58,960 nt of DNA from Saprospiraceae bacterium (lineage in GTDB: Bacteria > Bacteroidota > Bacteroidia > Chitinophagales > Saprospiraceae): contig JABAQQ010000038.1 of NCBI GenBank assembly GCA_019187225.1, forward strand, positions 1-58,960. Direction: 5' to 3'. Of this stretch, positions 33,490 through 41,350 are shown one piece after another. A program made the position numbers and the translations under genes. The notes below the pieces were generated by a model. That model ran no database searches. It saw only the letters and a program-made list of their open reading frames with translations, and was not told the origin of the DNA. Each line of letters starts with the position of its first letter. The stretch's first letter is position 1.

Positions 33490-33977
33490 TTGATCTCCAC
33501 ATCGAGGCACAAACCCACACTCACCCCATCGGGCAGCGGCTTGAACGGGCTTTCGGGCGGAGCCGGGTAATGTTCGCAGGCGAAGCGCAGCCGCCATACG
33601 CGCAGGTCGGCGCGGCGGTCTTTGGAAAAACCTCTGTACTCGAGTCCTGTGAAAGTATCACCCTCCAGCCCTGTGAGCGCGATACGCACAGCCTCTATGA
33701 GGTCAATGTGTTCGAGCGCCTCATCGCTGAATGATTCGGGCGCTACGGAATGTGTGCGTTCGCGCAGCCGGAATGCCAGCACCGCTTCCACATTGACAGT
33801 GCCAGTGTTCGCATCCTGCGCAAGCAGGGTGTAGTCACCGGAAGTAAAACCCACGAGCACACAAGGGTAGGACACGGGCGGCGGCGAAGTGTCCAACTGG
33901 CCCAGGTCGAAATCTACCCAGCGGATGCCCGGCACGGCTGCGGCAGTGTCTCTTATGGTTTTGAAAATCTCTTTCAT
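33483..33977 (-). CDS. Mu gp37-like head-tail/tail completion protein
   Basis: 164 residues, last gene of the minus-strand head operon. The sequence (FDLGQLDTSPPPVSYPCVLV ... VEAVLAFRLRER ... YRGFSKDRRADLRVWRLRFA) follows the pattern of phage proteins of the gp37/tail-terminator type with the P-C-V-L-V strand and a central acidic helix (SFSDEALEHIDLIEAVRIAL). It overlaps the amidase gene start by four bases. Assignment by size, position beside head genes and pattern. Confidence 0.5.
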   Translation of the reverse strand: MKEIFKTIRDTAAAVPGIRWVDFDLGQLDTSPPPVSYPCVLVGFTSGDYTLLAQDANTGTVNVEAVLAFRLRERTHSVAPESFSDEALEHIDLIEAVRIALTGLEGDTFTGLEYRGFSKDRRADLRVWRLRFACEHYPAPPESPFKPLPDGVSVGLCLDVEINQ

Positions 33978-34594
33978 GGCTTTGCGAGCGGGAGTTTTAT
34001 TTTGGAAAAATCAAAAGCCGGGCTGATGTCTGTTTTATCCTTCCTGACATTGCAATGGCTGTAAATTGTAGCCATGTCGGGGGCTTCTGGTCTAAAGTCA
34101 TACGAATAAAAAAGCGACGGTTTCAGGGCGAACAAATCTATCAAAGTAATCAGCAGTTCATTGAGCGCTTCGTATTGTTGCGGCGTGTAGGCTGCCCAGA
34201 ATTCGTACCCGCGCCACGAGCGGGCAACGTGCTCGCCTTCAAATCTCGCAGGCCGGCTACCGATGCCCAAGTTCCACCAAAAAACGCCTTTTTCATTTCG
34301 CATCAACGGCCCTTCGTTCACCAATTCAATACCGATGGAGCGGCGGTTGAGTTCGATGTTTCTGCCGTCTTTCAAGCCCAGATGATGCGCCCAAAACTTT
34401 GGGTGAAACAGGCAATGAATCACGCCGTTTTTGTCAATAATGTAAGAGGTGCCGATGCGTTCGGGCGTAGCCTTCCACCACTGAATGGCCGACTGTGCCG
34501 TACTGCTCACCGTATGATGGAGTACGATGTTCCTTTTTGGAAAAACTTGTCTGAAGTATTGGCTTTGCGTCAAAGCCGCCGATTTTATATTCAT
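33974..34594 (-). CDS. endolysin, N-acetylmuramoyl-L-alanine amidase (Amidase_2)
   Basis: 206 residues. The zinc amidase fold shows the first ligand in NIVLHHTVSS, the core SIGIELVNEG, and the closing HCNVRKDKTDISPAFDF, where His and the D-P/S-A-F-D-F segment complete the site. It cleaves the amide between muramic acid and the stem peptide for host lysis. No signal peptide, so it needs a holin; several small membrane proteins lie nearby. It is embedded in the head operon between gpG-like and gp37-like genes. Confidence 0.85.
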   Translation of the reverse strand: MNIKSAALTQSQYFRQVFPKRNIVLHHTVSSTAQSAIQWWKATPERIGTSYIIDKNGVIHCLFHPKFWAHHLGLKDGRNIELNRRSIGIELVNEGPLMRNEKGVFWWNLGIGSRPARFEGEHVARSWRGYEFWAAYTPQQYEALNELLITLIDLFALKPSLFYSYDFRPEAPDMATIYSHCNVRKDKTDISPAFDFSKIKLPLAKP

Positions 34595-34596
34595 TG

Positions 34597-35034
34597 CTAA
34601 ATCTTCTTTAAATGCTGTGTAATTAGCGTTTTAGCCTTCTTTTCAATCCGGTCGGTGAGCACCTGGCTTTCTCCGACGAATTTGCGTTTCGGCATCTGGA
34701 AGCCCGCGCCGCGCCCGGCGCGCCCGCCTTCGTTGTGTACTTTCTCGTACTCAAGCGGAAAAACGAACTCTACAGCATCACCGACCACCCGCCCTTTCAG
34801 GGCGTGGCCTTTGAGCGTGCCGGTCTTGACCAGCAGCGCCCGGCGCGCTTTGTTGTACTTGTCGTTTTTTTTGCGCGGCGGCCACTTTTGCACCGGCGTA
34901 TCTATGAACGCCTCTGCCCGGAAATTTTCCGCGTGGATGCGTTCGGCTTCGATCGCAATCACGTCCTGCAGAATCTTTCGCTCCAGGTCGGGTATCGAGT
35001 TGGCCAGCCTTCGGAAATAATCGCTTGCGTTCAT
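34597..35034 (-). CDS. Mu gpG-like virion morphogenesis protein
   Basis: 145 residues. The C-terminal pattern H-N-E-GG-RAGRGAG-F-QMPKRKFVG is the hallmark of the phage virion morphogenesis (gpG) family, which joins heads and tails or completes the tail. The N-terminal part is a long charged helix (IPDLERKILQDVIAIEAERI). Position downstream of MuF and portal agrees with Mu (genes 29, 30, 31). Confidence 0.8.
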   Translation of the reverse strand: MNASDYFRRLANSIPDLERKILQDVIAIEAERIHAENFRAEAFIDTPVQKWPPRKKNDKYNKARRALLVKTGTLKGHALKGRVVGDAVEFVFPLEYEKVHNEGGRAGRGAGFQMPKRKFVGESQVLTDRIEKKAKTLITQHLKKI

Positions 35035-35107
35035 TTAAAATGCTTTACTTTTGTTGCGGCTCCACACGAGAGCGCGGTTTTCAATCGCGAGGCAGTGCGG
35101 GGCTTTT

Positions 35108-36328
35108 TTATGGCCCTCCAAAATCGGGCAGCCGGTCGCTGATGGCCTGTAGGCCGATTCTTTCGATACCGTCGTCGAGCAGCAAATTCCACAGGTTTAG
35201 GATGTACTCGACATTTCCCACACGAAGTCCATAGTAATGCCAGGCGCGCACTTGCGGGTGACTGCCGTCGTCGGCCTTGCTGCCCAGGTATCGAAGTTGG
35301 TCAGCAGCGGCCATGAGCACATAGAGCAGCGAGTTCCTTGCTGCAACTTCCCTATGCGGCTTGCCAGTCACGGCTTTCGCCTCGCGGTTACTAAGCGTCA
35401 CCGGCTGTTTCAGTTGTGGCAGTCGCAAGGCGAAGTCATTATGCTTTGCCCAAGCGCGCACATCTTCCCTGGTTATCTTCGCATGGAGCCGCTCGGCGTT
35501 GCGACTGATGCGTTCGGCATCGAGCGGCGCGAAATCGAAATATGGATGATCGTCGGCGAAGAGTTTGCCGGTTTTTCCGACATTCTGCCTAAAGCCCTTT
35601 GGCGGATCGAAGTCCACGCCATCGCCTGCGGTCGCAGCCTCGTCGGTCTGGATGACTTTGCATCGGCAATTCCAGCCGTTCGGTGGATAATAAATGTCCC
35701 AAAACGGGTCATCCACCGGTCTTACCGTGCCATCGAGGGAGCGGTGGCTTTGCCGCACCCGCTCGTCACCTGCTGTTTCATATTTCAGGTTCGGGTACAA
35801 ATACTTGCGGCGCTCGAAGTGTTGCCATGATTCGGCAGCCTGGGCTGCAGCGGTGGCAGCCTGCACCTCGGCGCGCAGGTAAAGGCCATTGTGCCGTTTG
35901 AGAATCCGCTGCGCTTCTTTCTCCCAGTCGGCGCGGCTGCGCTTTTGGCCGTCTTTACCGACGAGCAGCGTCCGCAAATCTCCTGTGATAGTGGCCTGCT
36001 TGTGGGCTGCGAATTCGCGAAGGTTGGTTTCTATTTTTTGGAAAAACGACCACTCTTTCAGGTCGGCAGCGTCCTTGAACCGCTTACCCCAACCCGCCTC
36101 GGCGTGATTCTTCAGCCGGTCGAAATACTCCCTGAACAAACCTTCGTGCAAATCCGTGCGCGTGATTTGTTGCGAATAAATGTCGTCGAGGTAGTCTTTA
36201 ATGACCGATTCGGGCACGCGGCGCCAAGCGATGGAAAGCGGCTCGTCGGCAAGCGAAACCATGCATCCGGCACAGCCGCAACCGGGCGGGTGTTTATCGT
36301 TTTCGCCGTAGAGCGCGAGTAATGCCAA
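35108..36328 (-). CDS. MuF-like minor head protein with C-terminal toxin-like nuclease domain
   Basis: 406 residues. The MuF/SPP1 gp7 domain (about 100-225) contains AETAGDER-type segment TAGDERVRQSHRSLDGTVRP and YYPPNGWNCRC, typical of this portal-associated head protein. The tail (about 303-395: QPVTLSNREAKAVTGKPHRE, then HPQVRAWHYYGLRVGNVEYI) resembles the phage Barnase/EndoU/ColicinE5/RelE-like (PBECR) domains found fused to MuF proteins of temperate phages. MuF is packaged in the head and can be injected, so a nuclease could be delivered on infection. The N-terminal GCGCAGC cysteines may bind zinc. Head role firm; toxin activity inferred. Confidence 0.8.
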   Translation of the reverse strand: MALLALYGENDKHPPGCGCAGCMVSLADEPLSIAWRRVPESVIKDYLDDIYSQQITRTDLHEGLFREYFDRLKNHAEAGWGKRFKDAADLKEWSFFQKIETNLREFAAHKQATITGDLRTLLVGKDGQKRSRADWEKEAQRILKRHNGLYLRAEVQAATAAAQAAESWQHFERRKYLYPNLKYETAGDERVRQSHRSLDGTVRPVDDPFWDIYYPPNGWNCRCKVIQTDEAATAGDGVDFDPPKGFRQNVGKTGKLFADDHPYFDFAPLDAERISRNAERLHAKITREDVRAWAKHNDFALRLPQLKQPVTLSNREAKAVTGKPHREVAARNSLLYVLMAAADQLRYLGSKADDGSHPQVRAWHYYGLRVGNVEYILNLWNLLLDDGIERIGLQAISDRLPDFGGP

Positions 36329-36348
36329 CCCGCGCCGCGCACTACGGC

Positions 36349-37626
36349 TCAGGCTTTTTTTGGTTGCCGCTTCGCTGCAGTGGATTTGGCCTCTCCCGGT
36401 TTTACAGATTCTTCGCTCTCGTCCTGGTCGTCGCCAGGCGTCAGTTCGTCGCCTTCCGGTTTCGGGATGCCGTATTTGTCGTACCAGTAGTTCATGCCTA
36501 TGGGTACGCCGATGCCGTGAATACGTGTATCAATGTTGAGCCGCTCGGTAAGGCTCAAGCCGTCGCCATCCTCGAAGGCGAATTCGCCTCCTTCAACCTG
36601 GTAGCCCAGGCTTGCGAGGTATGGCACCAAATCCTCATTGAGCACAGAGAGCACGAAGGCGCGGTCGTCGGCATGCACCTCGTCCTGTGTTTTCATCTGT
36701 GTTTCGCTCTGTGCGTAGCCGCTATGCTTCGCCTCGGTCGTCGTCATCGTGTTGCCGAGTATCGTGATAGATAGTTCCTGGTTGCAGGCGTCTATCAGGA
36801 ACCGGAAAATATCATTCGATTGGCTTCCGGCTGTAGGGTTGAAGAATTGGAGTTGCGCATCTTCCGGGGCAACCACATACCCAGCGGAGCCAGCCTGTGC
36901 GAGCGCCTCTTCCAGTATGGCGCGGCTGGGTTCGTTGTTGTAGGTAGCCCATCGGAACGGCATACCGAACACTTCAGCGAATTCAGCCCAGTCGCCAAAT
37001 CCGCCGCGCTTGTAGATGACGTGCGGGCAGGCTTCCAGGATAAGACCCAAATCGTCAGGCTCACCCACTTCAATACAAAAGCGGCTGTATGGCGGCTGGC
37101 GATACGGCAGGCCCTCCATATCCCAGGAGTTTTTTGTTACGATTCCCTTTTTGGGTTTTACGTGTTTGCGCGGAATCAAATTCGTGACACCCTTGCAGTC
37201 GCTATCAGGAACCGGCCAATATAATTCCATGAGCGAATGGCCCCAAAAGCGAGCGTTGAGCGCTTCCTGTATGAACTTCCTGAAAAACCTTTTTTTTGCG
37301 AGGGCCTCCACATCATCCACCGGCTTGCCATTCACTTTGAAGGTCAGCGGCGTATTGGTGATGCGCGCTATGCGCTGGAACATGAGCGCCTTCAAACGCC
37401 CGTCGAGCAGGATGTCGGCGAAGAGGTCGTATATCAGCGTCCGCTGCTGGTAATCCTGCTCTGCTGCGATGAGTGCCGTCCGCCATTTTTGGATGTCCTG
37501 GCTCTGCCGGTTGACGGGCCGGACGGTCACGTGATTGATGACGACGTTTTTGGCGTCTTTATTCCGGGCGGCGAGTTCTATTTCAGTCGCTTTAAGCCGG
37601 GCATATTTCTGGTTGATGGTCTCCAT
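36349..37626 (-). CDS. portal protein, DUF935/Mu gp29 family
   Basis: 425 residues from ATG 37626. The family pattern is clear: DILLDGRLKALMFQRIARIT, RFWGHSLMELYWP, YKRGGFGDWAEFAEVFGMPF, and ITILGNTMTTTEAKHSGYAQ in the C-terminal third. Twelve copies form the DNA channel of the capsid vertex and bind the terminase. The Asp/Glu/Lys-rich tail is probably disordered. Stop lies 20 bases before the MuF start. Confidence 0.9.
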   Translation of the reverse strand: METINQKYARLKATEIELAARNKDAKNVVINHVTVRPVNRQSQDIQKWRTALIAAEQDYQQRTLIYDLFADILLDGRLKALMFQRIARITNTPLTFKVNGKPVDDVEALAKKRFFRKFIQEALNARFWGHSLMELYWPVPDSDCKGVTNLIPRKHVKPKKGIVTKNSWDMEGLPYRQPPYSRFCIEVGEPDDLGLILEACPHVIYKRGGFGDWAEFAEVFGMPFRWATYNNEPSRAILEEALAQAGSAGYVVAPEDAQLQFFNPTAGSQSNDIFRFLIDACNQELSITILGNTMTTTEAKHSGYAQSETQMKTQDEVHADDRAFVLSVLNEDLVPYLASLGYQVEGGEFAFEDGDGLSLTERLNIDTRIHGIGVPIGMNYWYDKYGIPKPEGDELTPGDDQDESEESVKPGEAKSTAAKRQPKKA

Positions 37627-37721
37627 ATTTTTAAAAAACAAAATGTTTGTTTATTTGCCCCCACAGGCAAACATTTTATTTAAACCCTTCCCGATATACT
37701 ACTGCGTGGGCGAAAAGATGA

Positions 37722-37743
37722 TTTAAAGGCGTTTAAAGGGCTT
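37722..37743 (+). repeat. 22-bp repeat, central copy
   Basis: Exact reverse complement of 19686-19707 at the left end, placed in the 130-base intergenic gap between the portal and gp36-like genes, 46 percent of the way along the phage. Both genes read on the minus strand, so a terminator is not needed here. A site for a DNA-binding protein or gyrase is possible; see findings. Confidence 0.7.
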
Positions 37744-37756
37744 CACGGCCTTTTGG

Positions 37757-38167
37757 TCAATAGTAGTTGCTGCGTTTTTGATTGCTTCCGTAGGTAATGT
37801 GTGTCTGGCTTGTTTCGGTGCGTCTTGGAAGGTCGGCGTAGAGTTCGGTCTTCGCAGCAGATTTAAGCCAGGCGATGGCCCGGTCGTAGCGGCTTTTCCG
37901 GTCTTCAAAATCCTGGCCGGCCTGCCCTCTTGCCACGATGTAGTAGATGGCGAGGTCAGCGCCGTACTGCACGAGGAGCGGGTGTCGGCTCGTGCCTGTT
38001 TGCGCAAACACAGTGTCCACATCGAAAGTGTCGTAAAGCCACTGGCGCATTTCACTCACGGCTGCCAATGCCGCCTGTGTCACAAGTGCATCATCGGCAC
38101 GGGTGATTTCGTCAAGTTCTTCGGTTAGCACCGACAAATTCAAATCGTCTTTGGTCAAAAAAGCCAT
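37757..38167 (-). CDS. Mu gp36-like protein (DUF1320)
   Basis: 136 residues: MAFLTKDDLNLSVLTEELDE at the start, then LLVQYGADLAIYYIVARG and RKSRYDRAIAWLKSAAKTEL, the helical pattern of the DUF1320 family (head-tail connector, helix-bundle adaptor type). Lies between the portal and large terminase genes. Confidence 0.75.
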   Translation of the reverse strand: MAFLTKDDLNLSVLTEELDEITRADDALVTQAALAAVSEMRQWLYDTFDVDTVFAQTGTSRHPLLVQYGADLAIYYIVARGQAGQDFEDRKSRYDRAIAWLKSAAKTELYADLPRRTETSQTHITYGSNQKRSNYY

Positions 38168-38168
38168 T

Positions 38169-39683
38169 TTAATACTTTTTGGATGTGCGTTTGTCTTGAC
38201 CTACTTTGATAGGCGCAAGACGCCGCAGTTTGGTATTGATTATCCACACCCCGCCCTCGGCGGCATCGGGGCCGTCGTCGTGGGCGGGAAGCGTGGGTTC
38301 TATTGCCTTGAATTGCTCTTCGAGGCGCATCATGTGCGGGTCGTTGCGCTCGTCTTCATTAAATATGAGTGAGCCGCGCCGGTTGAGCGGCTCGAGGTTG
38401 CCCTCGATGCGGCTGAACTTGTCGGGCTTGTCGCGGTCGTCGGGAGAAACTGCCAATGTTCCTTTGGTTTTTTCCATCTGCCGCAAGGCAGGCATAAATA
38501 CATCCTGGTACCACGCGTCCTGGAAGCCGTTGCACTCCACGTAGTTGTACACCTGTGTTTTTTGGGCGGCGCTTTCCGTCAGGTCATAGAACCAGGTGAG
38601 CATCTGGTTCAGGACTGTTTGTTCGAGCCGACACCTAATAATATAATAGGTGCCGTTCAGTTCCCCGACCTGAACGATTGCTTTGAAGTCGTTTTTGCGA
38701 CTATCCTTGTAGGAAGAATCGCAATAATTGACCACGAAACGGAACTTGTTCAAAGGCGGCACTTTGCCATATCGGATGTCGGTAAAGACCGTGCCCTCGC
38801 TGATCGGGTTGTTGAAATACTCCTTTTGCCCGGAGGCATAAGAGATTTTTGAAAGCATGTAGTTGACATCCGCCAGCGAGTACCGGCCCGACCAGGAGGG
38901 CTGACCTTTCGCGTCCAGGATATTGATTTGCTCGAAGTCATCGGCCTTTTTCGAGGCTCGCACGATGATGCCGTCTTTTGCAATGATGTTGCCGACGAAA
39001 ATCATCCGTTTCCGTCCCGATATACTGAGCGTCGGGAACAGCGCCTGCTCCACCCAGTCCCATTTCTTTTTGAGTCGCACCGCGTTGCGCGCTTCTTCAT
39101 CGGTATCAATGTCATCCACGAGGATGAAATCCGGGCGTTTCTCCTCGTTGCGCGAGCCGCGCGGCGACTGGCCGGCACCGATCGCACGAAACGAGCAGCC
39201 CGACGCTGTGACAAACTTGCCCACTTCCCATCCGCGCCATGACTTTTGCTGACCAAAGTCGTGGATAAAGCGCTGGTTGCTTTCCAGATTAAGCATGAGC
39301 GGCATGAGCAGTTCGCAGGCGTTGTCGTAACTATGTGACACAAGCAGCATGTTGTGCAGCCGTTGATTCACCATCTCGAAGAGCGGCACGAAAAGCCCGG
39401 CTGCAACCGATTTAGCATGTTCGCGTGCCCAGGCGCGTACGATATAAATGGTGTCGGATTTCGCCACCTTTTTGGCGAAGCGCAGGTGAAATGGTGCAAA
39501 TGGCGCGCTGGCGTAGTTGGGAAAGTAGTATTGGCAAAAAGCCTCGAAATTGCCTTTGAGCCTTTCGATACGTTTTTTCTGGTCGAATTCGGACTCTCCG
39601 ACCGGGGCGGGCGTCTCGCGCTGGAGGTTTTTGCGGAATGCCTCCCAGCGCTCCATGATATGTCTGTCGCTGCGCTGGCTCAT
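38169..39683 (-). CDS. terminase large subunit
   Basis: 504 residues; packaging motor ATPase and headful nuclease. Walker A-like AREHAKS (86-92) follows the strand YIVRAW, Walker B is FILVDDID (186-193), and the RNase H-fold nuclease shows Asp322 in NYCDSSYKDS and the late acidic motif HDDGPDAAEGG (about 470-480), as in Mu gp28-type terminases. It overlaps the small-subunit stop by four bases. In Mu packaging starts inside host DNA beyond the left end, which would carry flanking host DNA in virions. Confidence 0.9.
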   Translation of the reverse strand: MSQRSDRHIMERWEAFRKNLQRETPAPVGESEFDQKKRIERLKGNFEAFCQYYFPNYASAPFAPFHLRFAKKVAKSDTIYIVRAWAREHAKSVAAGLFVPLFEMVNQRLHNMLLVSHSYDNACELLMPLMLNLESNQRFIHDFGQQKSWRGWEVGKFVTASGCSFRAIGAGQSPRGSRNEEKRPDFILVDDIDTDEEARNAVRLKKKWDWVEQALFPTLSISGRKRMIFVGNIIAKDGIIVRASKKADDFEQINILDAKGQPSWSGRYSLADVNYMLSKISYASGQKEYFNNPISEGTVFTDIRYGKVPPLNKFRFVVNYCDSSYKDSRKNDFKAIVQVGELNGTYYIIRCRLEQTVLNQMLTWFYDLTESAAQKTQVYNYVECNGFQDAWYQDVFMPALRQMEKTKGTLAVSPDDRDKPDKFSRIEGNLEPLNRRGSLIFNEDERNDPHMMRLEEQFKAIEPTLPAHDDGPDAAEGGVWIINTKLRRLAPIKVGQDKRTSKKY

Positions 39684-40114
39684 CGTTTCATCTTCGTTTT
39701 GATGAACGAATCGTAGAGCGTGACGACATCGCCCGATTTTTCAGGGGCATTCTGCCGGACAAACTCACAGAACTCCATTCCTATTTCTACCACGTCGCCG
39801 AGGTTGACCTCTGTTTCCATGTTGCGGATGGCCGCTGTGAGTTTACTGATCACGTCGGCCTCTTTGTTGTTGGCGGTCTTCTCGTCACGCTCGGCTATCA
39901 ATTCATTGATGGCTTCGAGTTGCGCATAGAGGGCTGCGATCTGCTCGTGTTTGGTGACGAGCAGGGAGCGGCGCAGTTTTTCCCAGCCGCCGTCTTTCAC
40001 CCAGCGCCCGATGGTGTGTTCATTGGCGCCCACGCGCTCTGCCACCTCCTTTTGGGTGAGGCGCTCGCGGATGTACAGGAGTTTTGCAAAATCCTTTTTC
40101 TGGTCGTTTGTCAT
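39680..40114 (-). CDS. terminase small subunit, HTH type (Mu gp27-like)
   Basis: 144 residues from ATG 40114. The N-terminal helix-turn-helix (RERLTQKEVAERVGANEHTI, then GRWVKDGGW) recognises the packaging site; a long coiled coil (QIAALYAQLEAINELIAERD) supports oligomerisation. The longer frame starts in the promoter region and is rejected. First gene of the minus-strand head operon. Confidence 0.8.
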   Translation of the reverse strand: MTNDQKKDFAKLLYIRERLTQKEVAERVGANEHTIGRWVKDGGWEKLRRSLLVTKHEQIAALYAQLEAINELIAERDEKTANNKEADVISKLTAAIRNMETEVNLGDVVEIGMEFCEFVRQNAPEKSGDVVTLYDSFIKTKMKR

Positions 40115-40122
40115 AAGCGTCA

Positions 40123-40142
40123 ATTCTGCCGAACGGCAGAAT
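40123..40142 (-). promoter_or_regulatory. inverted repeat in the leader of the head operon
   Basis: ATTCTGCC (40123-40130) and GGCAGAAT (40135-40142) with a 4-base gap. It lies between the -7 box (40149-40156) and the terminase start, at the expected transcription start. A dimeric activator or repressor site, or an RNA hairpin, would both fit. Confidence 0.5.
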
Positions 40143-40148
40143 GTAGGG

Positions 40149-40156
40149 CAAAAGTA
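40149..40156 (-). promoter_or_regulatory. -7 box of the head-operon promoter
   Basis: The minus strand reads TACTTTTG, a perfect Bacteroidota -7 box, about 35 bases before ATG 40114. No TTTG lies 19-21 bases upstream, as expected for a late promoter needing a phage activator. Confidence 0.5.
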
Positions 40157-40233
40157 GGCGCACAAACAGGGGGGAAAGTGCAACTGTCGGCAAGGTGTCG
40201 CGAGGTGTCGGCACGGTGATAAGAGCGCTTTTT

Positions 40234-40260
40234 TTTGAGGTTTTCGCGCTATTATGTTTG
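40234..40260 (+). promoter_or_regulatory. promoter of the capsid-tail operon
   Basis: The -7 box TATGTTTG (40253-40260) is perfect. TTTG at 40234-40237 is only 15 bases upstream, shorter than usual, within a T-rich tract that offers weaker alternatives. It is divergent from the head-operon promoter 80 bases away, so both late arms may be switched on together. Confidence 0.5.
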
Positions 40261-40285
40261 TGGCATCAAACGCACAAAGCGTACT

Positions 40286-41290
40286 ATGGCGAAGACATTT
40301 GTACTTAGCACAGGCGGTTTGAACTCTTATGGGTTCAGAGTTCTGACGGAAGGCATTCAGTTGCCAAAGTCAAAGCGACTGACTTTGCTTTGGAATCACG
40401 CACGGGGCGATAAAGGGAAAAAAGACGAGGTTTTGCCTATTGGGAAATGGGTGAACCTGCGATTTGAAAAAGGAGACCTTGTTGCTGATGCCGAGTTTGA
40501 TATGGAAGATGCTTTCGCTGCCGAAATAGCCAGGAAGGTCGAGAAGGAATACATTTTCGAGGCAAGTGCGGGCTTGAGGCCGATAGAGTGGAGCGCAGAT
40601 AAGAAACTTATGGTGGAGGGCCAGACTCTACCAACGCTTTCAAAAAGCCGCCTGCGCGAGGCGAGTATTGCTACAATAGCGTCCGACGAGGATTCGGTTT
40701 CTCTTTATGATGACAGGGGTGATTTGATTGACTTGAACGACCGTACTGCGCTTGTGCAACTTACTTCATCAAGTAAAAATTCACGTATTCCAACGAACAT
40801 GGAAGAATTGAAACTCGTGGCGCTGTCGCTCGGACTGAGCGAAAATGCCGAACAAAACAAAGTGCTTGAGTTAATCAAAGAACTCAAAGAAAAGGCAGGC
40901 AAATACGACAGCGTATTCGCCGAACTCAAACTCTTGAAAGGGCAAGAAGGCGAGCGCCGCAAGGCCGAAGTCAAAAGCCTGCTCGATGCCGCATTGACCG
41001 ACAATCGCATTGTCGCAGCGCAGCGCCCGGCATACGAAAAACTGTTCGAGGCCGACCACGAAAGCACAAAAGCCGTGCTGGAAGCATTGCCGAAGCCGGT
41101 AAAACTCTCTGAAGTACCTGCTGGAAAAACGACTGGCGAGGGTGGGTTTACCTACCAGGGCAAGACGTTTAGCCAACTCTCGAAGGAAAGCCCCAATATT
41201 CTTGAAACCCTCAAGGCCAATGACTTCTCAACCTTCAACCAGTTGTACAAATCAGAGTTCGGCAAGGATTACAAGGTGACTGAAAAGTAA
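40286..41290 (+). CDS. prohead protease fused to scaffold (Mu gpI-like)
   Basis: 334 residues from ATG 40286. The N-terminal domain (residues 1-150) reads FVLSTGGLNSYGFRVLTEGI ... LTLLWNHARGDKGKKDEVLP ... FEASAGLRP, the pattern of phage self-processing proteases with a His in WNHARG. The C-terminal half is a Lys/Glu-rich coiled coil (ENAEQNKVLELIKELKEKAG), the scaffold part, and ends with a short domain repeated in capsid assembly proteins (TFSQLSKESPNILETLKAN). It shapes the procapsid and is degraded before packaging. Precedes the capsid gene, as in Mu. Confidence 0.75.
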   Translation: MAKTFVLSTGGLNSYGFRVLTEGIQLPKSKRLTLLWNHARGDKGKKDEVLPIGKWVNLRFEKGDLVADAEFDMEDAFAAEIARKVEKEYIFEASAGLRPIEWSADKKLMVEGQTLPTLSKSRLREASIATIASDEDSVSLYDDRGDLIDLNDRTALVQLTSSSKNSRIPTNMEELKLVALSLGLSENAEQNKVLELIKELKEKAGKYDSVFAELKLLKGQEGERRKAEVKSLLDAALTDNRIVAAQRPAYEKLFEADHESTKAVLEALPKPVKLSEVPAGKTTGEGGFTYQGKTFSQLSKESPNILETLKANDFSTFNQLYKSEFGKDYKVTEK

Positions 41291-41350
41291 TCGCCTGGCG
41301 TTCGGAAAGCATTTTCACAAAAAACAAACACTCACAAACTGACCTGAACA

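Noticed and set aside
40235-40285. Longer start for the protease/scaffold gene
   Set aside because: The upstream in-frame start lies within the -33/-7 region of the promoter; ATG 40286 follows at normal distance.
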